Below, in pieces: positions 25,576 through 34,211 of a stretch of DNA of 63,039 bases (the first letter of the stretch is position 1; each line of letters opens with the position of its first letter). This stretch comes from Prevotellaceae bacterium. GTDB taxonomy: Bacteria; Bacteroidota; Bacteroidia; Bacteroidales; Bacteroidaceae. Both the position numbers and the translations under genes were made by a program. The notes below the pieces were generated by a model, which saw only the letters and a program-made list of their open reading frames with translations, searched no databases and had not been told where the DNA came from. The stretch spans positions 1 to 63,039 of the forward strand of contig JAGKTZ010000002.1 of assembly GCA_021153165.1 (NCBI GenBank). The letters run 5' to 3'.

Positions 25576-27594
25576 ATGGATAAAAATAAATTACTAAAAA
25601 TGAAAAGAATCTTAATGGTGCATTTAATGTTATTAGTTACACTTATAACAAATGCAGAAAAGATTGATGGTGTTTTTTATATATTAGATAAAGAAACTAA
25701 GCAAGCAAAAATTACGTCTCCTGCTGGTAATAGATATACCCCTAATTTAATACTAGATCCTGTTACTGGAATTTATACTATACCATATAGTGTTGTATAT
25801 GAGGGAGAGGAATATGTTGTTACAGAAATTCGTGACTATGCTTTTAATGGTTGTGGAAATCTCAAGATTGCTATACCTAGTAGTATAAAGAAAATAGCTG
25901 AATACGCTTTTGAAGGGACTATACTCAATGAATTGCATATAAGTGATCTTTCGGTCTATTTTAATATTGATTATTCTGGTTCGCTCTTCCGTGGTGGGAC
26001 AGACCTTTATGTAAATGGTGAGTTGACAACAAATCTTGTGATTCCTGAAGGTATTACAGAAATACGAGACGAACAATTTGAAGGATCCAATTTTGAAAGC
26101 GTAGAAATCCCCAACTCGGTTACAAGCATCGGGAAAAGTGCTTTTGTAAATGCTGGGATTAAGAGTGTAACCTTGCCCGAAAATATTACGGAAATTAAAG
26201 ATTATACCTTCTTCGGATGTGGAAAATTGAGTAGTATAAAAATTCCCAGTTCTGTTACAACGATTGGATTTGAAGCTTTTTATAATTGTTCGTCACTGCA
26301 AAGTATTGATATACCCAATAGCGTTACTCATATTGGAGATAGGTCATTTCAAAATTGTGAAAGTTTGAGTAGTGTTGATATTCCTACTTCGGTAGTGGAT
26401 TTAGGATATGCGACATTTATGTGCTCAGGTTTGGAAAGTGTTATTATTCCTAATTCAATTACAACAATTGAAGGTGAAACTTTTATTGGCTGCCACAAAT
26501 TAAAAAATATAGTTCTTCCTAATACTATATCAAGTATAGGATTTGCGGCATTTTATGACCAAGGAAGTCTGGAGCAAATACACTATTTAGGGACACAAGA
26601 ACAATGGGAGAATCTATTAAATACACCTGGTTTAAGTGAACCTGGATATTTAAATAGTGAATTTCTTGAAGTTCCTTGTCATTGCTGTGTAGAAGTGCAA
26701 GAAAATAATGCGACCTGTAAAGAAATTGGTCATAAGGCTGGTTGGTATTGTAGTGAATGTGGTGAGTTCGTCGTTGGTGGTGAGTCGATAATAGTTCCTC
26801 ATACTCATGTGGATGGTTTTTGTTCTCAGTGTGGCGAAATTGATATGGATGCTACTCAAGTAACAATAACCGATGGAAATCATTCATATTTTGAATTAGT
26901 AGATGATCTGCAACTTGAAAAATTGACCTATAAGCGCACACTGCCAAACACACACTGGAATGCTTTATATGTGCCATTTGAAATTGATGTAAATGATGAT
27001 TTGTTGAGAGATTATGATATTGCTTATATCAATGATATACATAGTTATGATAGAGATGATGATGGTGTGGTGGATGAAATGGAAATGGAGGCAATAAAGA
27101 TTAAAGAGGGCATACTCAATGCGAACTATCCTTATCTACTGAAGGCTAAACATGACGGAGCAAAGACGATAAACTTGGAAATGGACAATGCAACCTTGTT
27201 TGCTTCTACCGAAACAATGCTGACATGCTCCTCTGTGTTTATGAAATATGATGTGTGCAGCACATATTCTCAAATAGAGGCAGAAGAACTCAATGGGTGT
27301 TATGCGATTTCGACAGAAGGGGCTTGGCAACCACTTGCAGTTGGTACAAGACTTAACCCTTTCCGTCTGTATATGAAGATGACAGCGTTGCCTGGCGCGC
27401 CAGTGAAAGTTTCACCTTTAGCGATGAAGCGAGTAAAAATTAAAGTTAAAGGCGAGGATGAAGTTACAGATGTGACCTTTGTTATAGAGAAAGAAAATCA
27501 AAATAAAGAGGTATATGATTTATCCGGACGACATGTAATGAGTCCTGTTAAGAATGGAGTATACGTAATTAATGGTAAAAAGGTAGTATATTAA
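25576..27594 (+). CDS. BspA-like leucine-rich repeat (LRR_5) surface protein
   Basis: 672 residues (664 if Met at 25600 is used). A Sec signal lies in MKRILMVHLMLLVTLITNAEK. Residues about 80-350 hold ten or so Treponema/BspA-type LRRs of 23 residues (IPNSVTSIGKSAF, IPSSVTTIGFEAF, IPNSVTHIGDRSF). A Cys/His cluster follows (CHCC, GWYCSECGEF, DGFCSQCGEI), resembling paired zinc knuckles. A roughly 170-residue beta-rich domain comes next, then a short tail VYDLSGRHVM..GVYVINGKK like those on T9SS or outer-surface proteins. BspA proteins bind host matrix or other bacteria. It is AT-rich and lies in the accessory island. Confidence 0.85.
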   Translation: MDKNKLLKMKRILMVHLMLLVTLITNAEKIDGVFYILDKETKQAKITSPAGNRYTPNLILDPVTGIYTIPYSVVYEGEEYVVTEIRDYAFNGCGNLKIAIPSSIKKIAEYAFEGTILNELHISDLSVYFNIDYSGSLFRGGTDLYVNGELTTNLVIPEGITEIRDEQFEGSNFESVEIPNSVTSIGKSAFVNAGIKSVTLPENITEIKDYTFFGCGKLSSIKIPSSVTTIGFEAFYNCSSLQSIDIPNSVTHIGDRSFQNCESLSSVDIPTSVVDLGYATFMCSGLESVIIPNSITTIEGETFIGCHKLKNIVLPNTISSIGFAAFYDQGSLEQIHYLGTQEQWENLLNTPGLSEPGYLNSEFLEVPCHCCVEVQENNATCKEIGHKAGWYCSECGEFVVGGESIIVPHTHVDGFCSQCGEIDMDATQVTITDGNHSYFELVDDLQLEKLTYKRTLPNTHWNALYVPFEIDVNDDLLRDYDIAYINDIHSYDRDDDGVVDEMEMEAIKIKEGILNANYPYLLKAKHDGAKTINLEMDNATLFASTETMLTCSSVFMKYDVCSTYSQIEAEELNGCYAISTEGAWQPLAVGTRLNPFRLYMKMTALPGAPVKVSPLAMKRVKIKVKGEDEVTDVTFVIEKENQNKEVYDLSGRHVMSPVKNGVYVINGKKVVY

Positions 27595-27614
27595 TAAGTG
27601 ACAAATAATATAAT

Positions 27615-27788
27615 ATGAAGAAAAAGTATATCAGTCCATCTGTTTTTACTATATCTATAACTGCTGAGGGTGTGATGGCTCAAAGCAGTGTAAATATTCC
27701 AGTTAAACCAGATCCCGGAACACCTGCTGTCAATAAGAAAGATGGTATATGGGGTGGCTCATTATGGGAAAATGAAGGGGGGTTATAA
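27615..27788 (+). CDS. 57-residue peptide of unknown function after the BspA-like gene
   Basis: ATG at 27615, 20 bp after the BspA-like stop; stop TAA at 27786-27788. The peptide starts MKKKYISPSVFTISITAEG, continues VMAQSSVNIPVKPDPG, and ends KKDGIWGGSLWENEGGL. The lysine-rich start with a moderately hydrophobic segment, and the Gly/Trp-rich tail, resemble small orphan peptides I know from Prevotella-like genomes, which have no assigned function. The close spacing suggests co-transcription. It could be a small secreted or modified peptide; no modification gene is nearby. Confidence 0.5.
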   Translation: MKKKYISPSVFTISITAEGVMAQSSVNIPVKPDPGTPAVNKKDGIWGGSLWENEGGL

Positions 27789-28143
27789 TCAGGTATGTAA
27801 ATAAGTGATGTTTGTGGGAACTTTGTGGTAATACTAAGTTCTCACATTTTTTCTATATGAAGACATTTTGTCATATAAGAATACTGTGGTATGAGTATTG
27901 CATGTTATAGTATGTACTTGTTCTTTACACTAATCCTTTGAATCGATTAGATACTTGTGATCCTCGTGATACGTGGAGAATTATTTCCAGCGTATCTCGT
28001 GTATCTCTCGGAGTCTTTGGACCGCCTTGTTTTAACAAGAATTTTTTGGATCTGTAGAATACCTGTGATTCTCGTGATACGTGGAGCCGTCTATTTTTAG
28101 TGTCTACTTTTTGAATCTAGTACAAGTTTTATTGCGAAAAATC
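27789..28143. other. Intergenic region with relics of the CGTGATACGTGG repeat
   Basis: No gene is seen. Two copies of a TGTGAT-CTCGTGATACGTGGAG motif (27949-27978 and 28057-28086) and one AGCGTATCTCGTGTATCTC half (27989-28007) match the array at 23273-23605. Confidence 0.6.
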
Positions 28144-28224
28144 GGAAAACGCACCTTTCTGAGTAGTAAATTTATAGGAAAACGCACCTTTTTAAGGTCT
28201 TTTTTTATAGGAAAACGCACCTTT
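28144..28224 (+). promoter_or_regulatory. Three 15-bp boxes at an exact 33-bp period
   Basis: GGAAAACGCACCTTT occurs at 28144-28158, 28177-28191 and 28210-28224. The period is close to three helical turns and the last box ends 14 bp before the -7 element. This looks like an operator array for the ATPase gene. Confidence 0.65.
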
Positions 28225-28238
28225 TGCTAAAAAAATAC

Positions 28239-28246
28239 TACATTTG
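28239..28246 (+). promoter_or_regulatory. -7 box of the DUF4143 ATPase gene
   Basis: TACATTTG matches TAnnTTTG, 20 bp before the ATG at 28267. Confidence 0.6.
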
Positions 28247-28266
28247 CATTAAAAATAAGTTGTGTT

Positions 28267-29625
28267 ATGTTGTATAGAAAGATTGCAAAGCGAATAGAAG
28301 ATTATCTGGCTTCTGATTCGGACAGAATGTTGTTGGTTGATGGCGCTCGGCAAATAGGAAAGTCCTATATCATTCGGCACGTGGGGCAAAAAATGTTTTC
28401 CAACTATATAGAAATAAATATGGAGGAGGATAAACTGGGCGATAGAATTTTTGCACAGGCCAAAACCACGAAGGACTTTTATATGGCATTGAGTGTCCTC
28501 GCTGGCGAAAAAATGAAAGAACGTGAAAATACACTTGTTTTTATTGATGAGATTCAAGCATACGATCATCTTCTGACTCTGGTGAAATTTTTGATGAAAG
28601 AGAAGAAATTTACCTATGTGGCTAGTGGCTCGTTGCTTGGGGTGACATTGAAAAATACACAGTCTGTGCCAATTGGGAGTTTGGATATACAACATATGTA
28701 CCCAATGGATTTTGAAGAGTTCCTGTATGCAAATGGTGTGGGGACTGTGGCTATCGAAGGTATGCGTGAATCTTTTCGCAATAGAGAATCGTTGACCGAT
28801 GCTATGCACAACAAAATAATGGACTTGTTTAGAAAATATTTGATAGTGGGTGGTTTGCCCAAGGCTGTTGAAACGTTTGTCGAAAGTCGTAATATTGTTG
28901 AATTTCGTTCGGTGCAAAATGAAGCGCACAATTTGTATGGCATGGATGCGTCTAAGTATGAAGAGGAGCATGGAAAAAGGTTGAAGATACGTCGTATATT
29001 TGATATGATACCATCAAATCTTGAGAATAAAAAGAAAAGAATTGTTATTAAGAATATAGAGGATAAGGGATGGAAGCGAGCTGATGATTATCTAGATGAA
29101 TTTGACTATCTGATATCTGCAGGGATTGCTTTAGAGGTAAAAGCAATCAGTACCCCAACATATCCATTAGTCGAAAGTTGTGGGAAAAATTTGCTCAAAC
29201 TTTATTTGAATGATGTGGGGATCTTGTCTGGTATATATTATCGTAATAACATTATGGCTATAATGTCTGATAACCGTAGCATTAATCTTGGGTCGGTCTA
29301 TGAGACTGTGGTTGCTCAGGAATTGAAAGCACATGGTTATGATTTATACTACTACGATAATAAGAAAAATGGTGAGGTGGATTATTTGATCGATGATGCG
29401 GATCACTTATCAAATATCCCAATAGAAGTAAAGTCGGGAAAGGATTATACAGTTCATAGTGCTCTGAATAAGTTCTTGTCAAATGATGATTATAATATTA
29501 AACAAGCCTATGTGTTGTCCAATGAACAACGCGTGTATACTGATAAAGGTATTACGTATATCCCGATATACTATGTGATGTTCTTTCATAATGTATCTAA
29601 TGTGGTAGAAGGTTTTGGGGATTGA
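28267..29625 (+). CDS. AAA family ATPase with C-terminal DUF4143 domain
   Basis: 452 residues. The N-terminal AAA_14-type P-loop domain has Walker A GARQIGKSY (near residue 25) and Walker B TLVFIDEIQ (near 95), with a sensor region FTYVASGSLL. The middle is helical. The C-terminal DUF4143 part contains GSVYETVVAQEL, then NGEVDYLID and IPIEVKSGK. The last two resemble a PD-(D/E)XK core, though activity is unproven. These ATPases occur in many copies in Bacteroidales and are of unknown function. The gene is AT-rich, stands alone and has its own periodic operator-like array. Confidence 0.88.
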   Translation: MLYRKIAKRIEDYLASDSDRMLLVDGARQIGKSYIIRHVGQKMFSNYIEINMEEDKLGDRIFAQAKTTKDFYMALSVLAGEKMKERENTLVFIDEIQAYDHLLTLVKFLMKEKKFTYVASGSLLGVTLKNTQSVPIGSLDIQHMYPMDFEEFLYANGVGTVAIEGMRESFRNRESLTDAMHNKIMDLFRKYLIVGGLPKAVETFVESRNIVEFRSVQNEAHNLYGMDASKYEEEHGKRLKIRRIFDMIPSNLENKKKRIVIKNIEDKGWKRADDYLDEFDYLISAGIALEVKAISTPTYPLVESCGKNLLKLYLNDVGILSGIYYRNNIMAIMSDNRSINLGSVYETVVAQELKAHGYDLYYYDNKKNGEVDYLIDDADHLSNIPIEVKSGKDYTVHSALNKFLSNDDYNIKQAYVLSNEQRVYTDKGITYIPIYYVMFFHNVSNVVEGFGD

Positions 29626-29748
29626 TTGTTTCGTTAGAAACTATTTGTATATGATAACAAGTAGGTGGATATGTAGACTTCATAGGTGTTGTAAATGTAA
29701 CAAAAAATAAAAAACGGCGAAAATATTGCTTTGCTCGTAGAAAAAGAG

Positions 29749-29756
29749 TAAATTTG
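29749..29756 (+). promoter_or_regulatory. -7 box of guaB
   Basis: TAAATTTG, 23 bp before the guaB ATG. Confidence 0.6.
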
Positions 29757-29779
29757 CACGCAATAAATTTATTCCTATC

Positions 29780-31264
29780 ATGAAGACATCTGATTTTATT
29801 GCCAACAAGATTGTGATGGACGGTTTGACTTTTGATGACGTCCTGTTAGTTCCTGCTTATTCTGAAGTGCTGCCCTATATGGCGGATTTGAGCACTAAGT
29901 TCTCGAGAAATATCGATTTGAAGATTCCTTTCGTTACGGCTGCTATGGATACTGTGACCGAAGCGAAAATGGCTATCGCTATTGCTCGCGAAGGTGGTAT
30001 CGGTGTGATCCATAAGAATATGTCGATCGAGGAACAAGCACGTCAAGTGGCTATCGTGAAGCGTGCGGAAAATGGTATGATCTATGATCCCGTGACGATC
30101 AAACGCGGTTCGACTGTGGGTGATGCATTGGCTATCATGGCTGAATATCATATCGGCGGTATCCCCGTGGTGGATGATGAAATGCACTTGGTGGGTATCG
30201 TGACTAATCGTGATTTGCGCTTCGAACGTGATGTCAACAAGAAGATTGATGAGGTGATGACTTCTGAAAACTTGGTGACTACTACGCAACACACCGACTG
30301 GCAAGCGGCAAGTCAGATTCTTCAGGAAAACAAAATCGAAAAACTCCCTGTGGTAGATAAGGAAAACCGTTTGGTAGGCCTTATTACCTATAAAGATATC
30401 CAAAAGGCTAAGGATAAACCTATGGCTTGTAAGGATAGCAAGGGCCGCCTGCGTGTGGCTGCTGGTGTGGGTGTGACTGCTGATACGCTGGATCGTATGC
30501 AAGCGCTCGTGAATGCTGGTGTAGATGCTATCATTATTGATACAGCTCATGGTCACTCAAAGGGAGTGATTGATCGTCTTCGCATTGCTAAGGAAAGATT
30601 TAAGGATGTAGATATCGTAGTTGGTAACGTGGCTACTGGTGAAGCGGCTAAGGCACTCGTAGAAGCTGGTGCTGATGGTGTAAAGGTGGGTATTGGTCCT
30701 GGTTCTATCTGTACTACCCGTGTGGTAGCAGGTGTAGGCGTGCCTCAACTTTCGGCAGTGTATGATGTGGCTTGTGCGTTGGAAGGTACTGGTGTGCCCT
30801 TGATTGCTGATGGTGGTTTGCGCTACTCTGGTGATATCGTTAAGGCTATTGCTGCTGGTGGCTACTGTGTGATGATTGGTTCGCTGGTAGCTGGTTGCGA
30901 AGAATCTCCAGGTGACACTATTATCTTCAACGGTCGTAAGTTTAAGGCTTATCGCGGTATGGGTTCGCTTGAAGCTATGGAAAATGGTTCGAAGGACCGC
31001 TACTTCCAGGGCGCAGTGACAGAAGCGAAGAAGTTGGTGCCAGAAGGTATCGCAGGACGTGTGCCCTACAAGGGAACTGTGCAGGAAGTGATCTATCAGT
31101 TGGTAGGTGGTCTGCGCTCGGGTATGGGATATTGCGGTGCGGCTACTATCCAAGCACTTTGGAATGCTAAATTTACTCGTATTACTAATGCTGGTGTGAT
31201 GGAAAGTCACCCACATGATATTACTATCACGAGTGAAGCACCTAACTATTCGCGTAGTGAATAA
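29780..31264 (+). CDS. guaB: IMP dehydrogenase
   Basis: 494 residues, full length. It oxidises IMP to XMP with NAD, the committed step to GMP. The barrel begins with LTFDDVLLVPAYSEVLP. Two CBS domains are inserted at about 95-210. The catalytic cysteine lies in GPGSICTTRVVAGVGVPQ, the phosphate site in IADGGLRYSGDIVKAIAAGG, and the flap in YRGMGSLEAM. The N-terminus and spacing fit the promoter at 29749. It is monocistronic, with a terminator at 31330. Confidence 0.96.
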   Translation: MKTSDFIANKIVMDGLTFDDVLLVPAYSEVLPYMADLSTKFSRNIDLKIPFVTAAMDTVTEAKMAIAIAREGGIGVIHKNMSIEEQARQVAIVKRAENGMIYDPVTIKRGSTVGDALAIMAEYHIGGIPVVDDEMHLVGIVTNRDLRFERDVNKKIDEVMTSENLVTTTQHTDWQAASQILQENKIEKLPVVDKENRLVGLITYKDIQKAKDKPMACKDSKGRLRVAAGVGVTADTLDRMQALVNAGVDAIIIDTAHGHSKGVIDRLRIAKERFKDVDIVVGNVATGEAAKALVEAGADGVKVGIGPGSICTTRVVAGVGVPQLSAVYDVACALEGTGVPLIADGGLRYSGDIVKAIAAGGYCVMIGSLVAGCEESPGDTIIFNGRKFKAYRGMGSLEAMENGSKDRYFQGAVTEAKKLVPEGIAGRVPYKGTVQEVIYQLVGGLRSGMGYCGAATIQALWNAKFTRITNAGVMESHPHDITITSEAPNYSRSE

Positions 31265-31329
31265 TCTCATGCTCCGAATCGCATTAAAGCGATGATTGGT
31301 GTGAATTGATTTTTTAAGCAAATAAGTAA

Positions 31330-31358
31330 CTCCCCGTCTTTGTATGGGGAGCCTTTTT
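31330..31358 (+). terminator. Terminator of guaB
   Basis: CTCCCC (31330-31335) pairs with GGGGAG (31346-31351), followed by CCTTTTTCT. Confidence 0.75.
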
Positions 31359-31432
31359 CTAAATACATTATATTATATATGTAGAGGCGAAGCTTGAAAT
31401 TTGGTGAACGCTCTACTGAAAAATGATTGACT

Positions 31433-32854
31433 ATGAAACGTATCTTTTTAGCCTGCTTTTCAGCAATAACATTGGTGGCTTCTGCACAAAGTGTAGACCC
31501 AGTGGTGATGACAATCAATGGTAAACCCGTGACTCGTGGCGAATTTGAATATGCTTACAATAAAAACGCAAGTGTCGAAGGCGCTGTTGAGAAAAAAACT
31601 GTGGAAGAATATGCACAGATGTTTGTAAACTATAAACTGAAAGTTGCTGCTGCGGAAGCAGCGAGAATGGATACACTTTCTTCTTTCCAAAAAGAATTTA
31701 GACAATATAGAGATTTGCAGTTGACTCCCTATATGGTAGACGAGGTCTTTATTGACTCTGTGGCAAGAAGCATGTATCAACGCACCAGCGATCAGTTGGC
31801 TGGTAAGGATATGTTGCGTCCTGCACACATCTTGATTTTGGTGAAGCAAAATGCAAGCGAGGCAGAAAAGAAACAAGCAGAGGCTAAGGCCGACTCTTTG
31901 TATAAAGTGTTGCAAGCAGGCGGTGATTTCGCCAGCTTAGCTAAGGCTTATTCTGCAGATAAAGGTTCGGCAGTGCGTGGTGGCGAGTTGCCATGGATTG
32001 GTCCAGGTATGACTTTGGTTGAGTTTGAAAACGAAGCTTATAAATTGCAAACTGGCGAAATGTCTAAACCTTTCCTTACGACAGTCGGTTATCATATCGT
32101 CAAGATGTTGGAGAGAAAAAGTTTGGCGCCTTATGCTGAAATGAAAGCAGAAATCTATGACAACTTGAAACGTCAGGGTATAGAAGAAATCTCAGCAGAA
32201 AAGAAAATCAAGAAGTTGATTGAGGCTTCTAATGGTACGCTGACTCGCGAAATGGTGATGGATAGTTTGATTCAAGCAAACATCGGTCAAAATCCAGAGT
32301 TGAAATACTTGATTCAAGAATACTATGATGGTCTGTTGCTCTATGAAGTGAGCAAGGGACAGGTGTGGGATAAGGCTGCTGAAGATGAAAAAGGCCTGGA
32401 ACAATGGTACAAGCAAAACAAAGCAAAATATGCTTGGACAGAACCACGCTTCAAGGGATTTGTGATCTATGCAAAGGACAAGAAGTCTTTGAAAAAAGCT
32501 GTGAAGATCGTTAAGAAAAATCAAGATGGAGAATGGAAATCTCTTGTTAAGAAGGAACTTAACAAAGATAGTGTAGTAGTGAGAGTCGTAGGTCCATTGC
32601 TCTGCAAAAAAGGTGAAAACAATCGTGTGGATGAACTCGTGTTTGGTGCTGAAAAAACAGCAGTAAACAAGGCTTATCCTATGATGGATAAAGTCGGCAA
32701 GAAATTGAAGCAACCACAATCATATAAGGATGTGAAATCTCTTGTGTTGACAGATTATCAAGAGTCGTTGGAGAAAGTTTGGGTGGAAAAGTTGCGCAAA
32801 CAATTTACATTTGATATCAATCAATCTGTGCTTTCAACAGTAAACAATCACTAA
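31433..32854 (+). CDS. Periplasmic PpiC-type peptidyl-prolyl isomerase
   Basis: 473 residues from ATG 31433 (a TTG two codons earlier is less likely). A Sec signal ends at VASAQS. An N-terminal helical chaperone-like region begins with PVVMTINGKPVTRGEFEYAYNK. A parvulin domain lies at about 120-225 (RPAHILILV, FASLAKAYSADKGSAVRGGELPWIGPGM, VGYHIVKMLERK). A second, degenerate region follows toward the C-terminus. It should assist folding of envelope proteins. The stop is one base before the next gene, a SurA-like isomerase, so the two form an operon with the OstA-like gene and mutL. Confidence 0.88.
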   Translation: MKRIFLACFSAITLVASAQSVDPVVMTINGKPVTRGEFEYAYNKNASVEGAVEKKTVEEYAQMFVNYKLKVAAAEAARMDTLSSFQKEFRQYRDLQLTPYMVDEVFIDSVARSMYQRTSDQLAGKDMLRPAHILILVKQNASEAEKKQAEAKADSLYKVLQAGGDFASLAKAYSADKGSAVRGGELPWIGPGMTLVEFENEAYKLQTGEMSKPFLTTVGYHIVKMLERKSLAPYAEMKAEIYDNLKRQGIEEISAEKKIKKLIEASNGTLTREMVMDSLIQANIGQNPELKYLIQEYYDGLLLYEVSKGQVWDKAAEDEKGLEQWYKQNKAKYAWTEPRFKGFVIYAKDKKSLKKAVKIVKKNQDGEWKSLVKKELNKDSVVVRVVGPLLCKKGENNRVDELVFGAEKTAVNKAYPMMDKVGKKLKQPQSYKDVKSLVLTDYQESLEKVWVEKLRKQFTFDINQSVLSTVNNH

Positions 32855-32855
32855 A

Positions 32856-34211
32856 ATGAACAAAATAAAGGGACTCTTCTTGTTATTCTTGGCCGTTGCC
32901 GCATTGCCTTGTTGGGCGCAAAAAAATGTGGTGGACGAAGTAATATGGGTGGTGGGTGACGAACCCATCCTGCTGAGTGATGTCGAAGAAGCAAGAGTCG
33001 GTTATGAAATGAGTGGACAAGCTGTGGAGAATGCATATTGTGTGATTCCAGAGCAATTGGCTATTCAAAAATTGTTTTTGCATCAAGCAGAATTGGATAG
33101 TATAGAGGCTGACGAGGCTTATGCTATCAAAATGGCAGATGCACAAATCAACCAGAATTTGCAACGCTATGGTACGAGAGAAAATCTCGAAGCTATTGCG
33201 AGAAGAACTGTGTCGCAGTTGAGAGATATGTACAAGAAACAAGCTCGCGACGATTATCGTATCAAAAATGTGCAGCGCAAAATTGCTGGTGATATCAAAG
33301 TGACGCCAGCCGAAGTGAGAGAATATTTCAAAAATGTGCCTCAAGATAGTCTGCCCTATGTTCAGACACAAGTAGAAGTACAGATTATTACTACCGAACC
33401 CAAGGTCTCAAAAGAAGAGGTTGAACGGGTCGAAAGTCGTTTGCGAGAATTTGCACGTCGTGTGAATAGCGGTGAGTCTGATTTCGCTACTTTGGCACGT
33501 TTCTATTCGCAGGATGGTTCTGCCAGAAATGGTGGTGAACTGGGATATACAGGCAAAGGTGTTTGGGTGCCCGAGTTTGCTAACGTTGCTTTTAGTTTGA
33601 CAGATCCTAAGAAAGTATCTAAGGTGGTACGTTCAGAATTTGGTTTTCATATTATTCAACTGATAGGTAAACGCGGAGATAAAGTAAATGTACGTCATAT
33701 CTTGTTGAAACCAGAAATCGAAGATAGTGAATACGAACGTGGTGTGGCAAGATTGGATTCGATCGCAAATGATATTCGTGCAGAAAAATTTACTTTTGAG
33801 CAGGCAGCCTACAACCTTTCTGATGATAAAGATACCAGAAACAACAATGGTCTGATGGGACACATAAGTATGGAGACTGGCTCAAGAACCTCAAGATTCA
33901 AAATGGAAGAGTTGCCATCAGAAATTGCAGCGCAAATCGAAAAACTTCAACCAGGAGAAATTTCGCCAGCCTTTACATGGGTTAATGAAAAAGGACAAAT
34001 GGTGTGCTCCGTTGTCAAACTGAAAAAACGCATTGAAGGACATCACGCAAATGTGACAGAGGATTTTCAGATGCTGAAGAATTTGGTAACAGAAAAGCGT
34101 AGTCAAGAAAAGGTAGATTCTTGGATAAAAGAAAAGATAAAGAAAACTTATGTTCGTATAAATCCTGACTGGAAAGGATGTGATTTCCAATATCCTTATT
34201 GGGCGAAATGA
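32856..34211 (+). CDS. SurA-like peptidyl-prolyl isomerase
   Basis: 451 residues with a Sec signal (MNKIKGLFLLFLAVAALPCWAQ). The SurA N-terminal fold starts VDEVIWVVGDEPILLSDVEEAR. Two parvulin domains follow: a well-conserved one at about 170-270 (VQIITTEPKV, GGELGYTGKGVWVPEF, FGFHIIQLIGKRGD) and a second from 275 on (VRHILLKPEIE, NNNGLMGH). The protein should chaperone outer-membrane proteins in the periplasm. Its stop codon overlaps the start of the OstA-like gene (ATGA at 34208), indicating coupled translation. Confidence 0.9.
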   Translation: MNKIKGLFLLFLAVAALPCWAQKNVVDEVIWVVGDEPILLSDVEEARVGYEMSGQAVENAYCVIPEQLAIQKLFLHQAELDSIEADEAYAIKMADAQINQNLQRYGTRENLEAIARRTVSQLRDMYKKQARDDYRIKNVQRKIAGDIKVTPAEVREYFKNVPQDSLPYVQTQVEVQIITTEPKVSKEEVERVESRLREFARRVNSGESDFATLARFYSQDGSARNGGELGYTGKGVWVPEFANVAFSLTDPKKVSKVVRSEFGFHIIQLIGKRGDKVNVRHILLKPEIEDSEYERGVARLDSIANDIRAEKFTFEQAAYNLSDDKDTRNNNGLMGHISMETGSRTSRFKMEELPSEIAAQIEKLQPGEISPAFTWVNEKGQMVCSVVKLKKRIEGHHANVTEDFQMLKNLVTEKRSQEKVDSWIKEKIKKTYVRINPDWKGCDFQYPYWAK

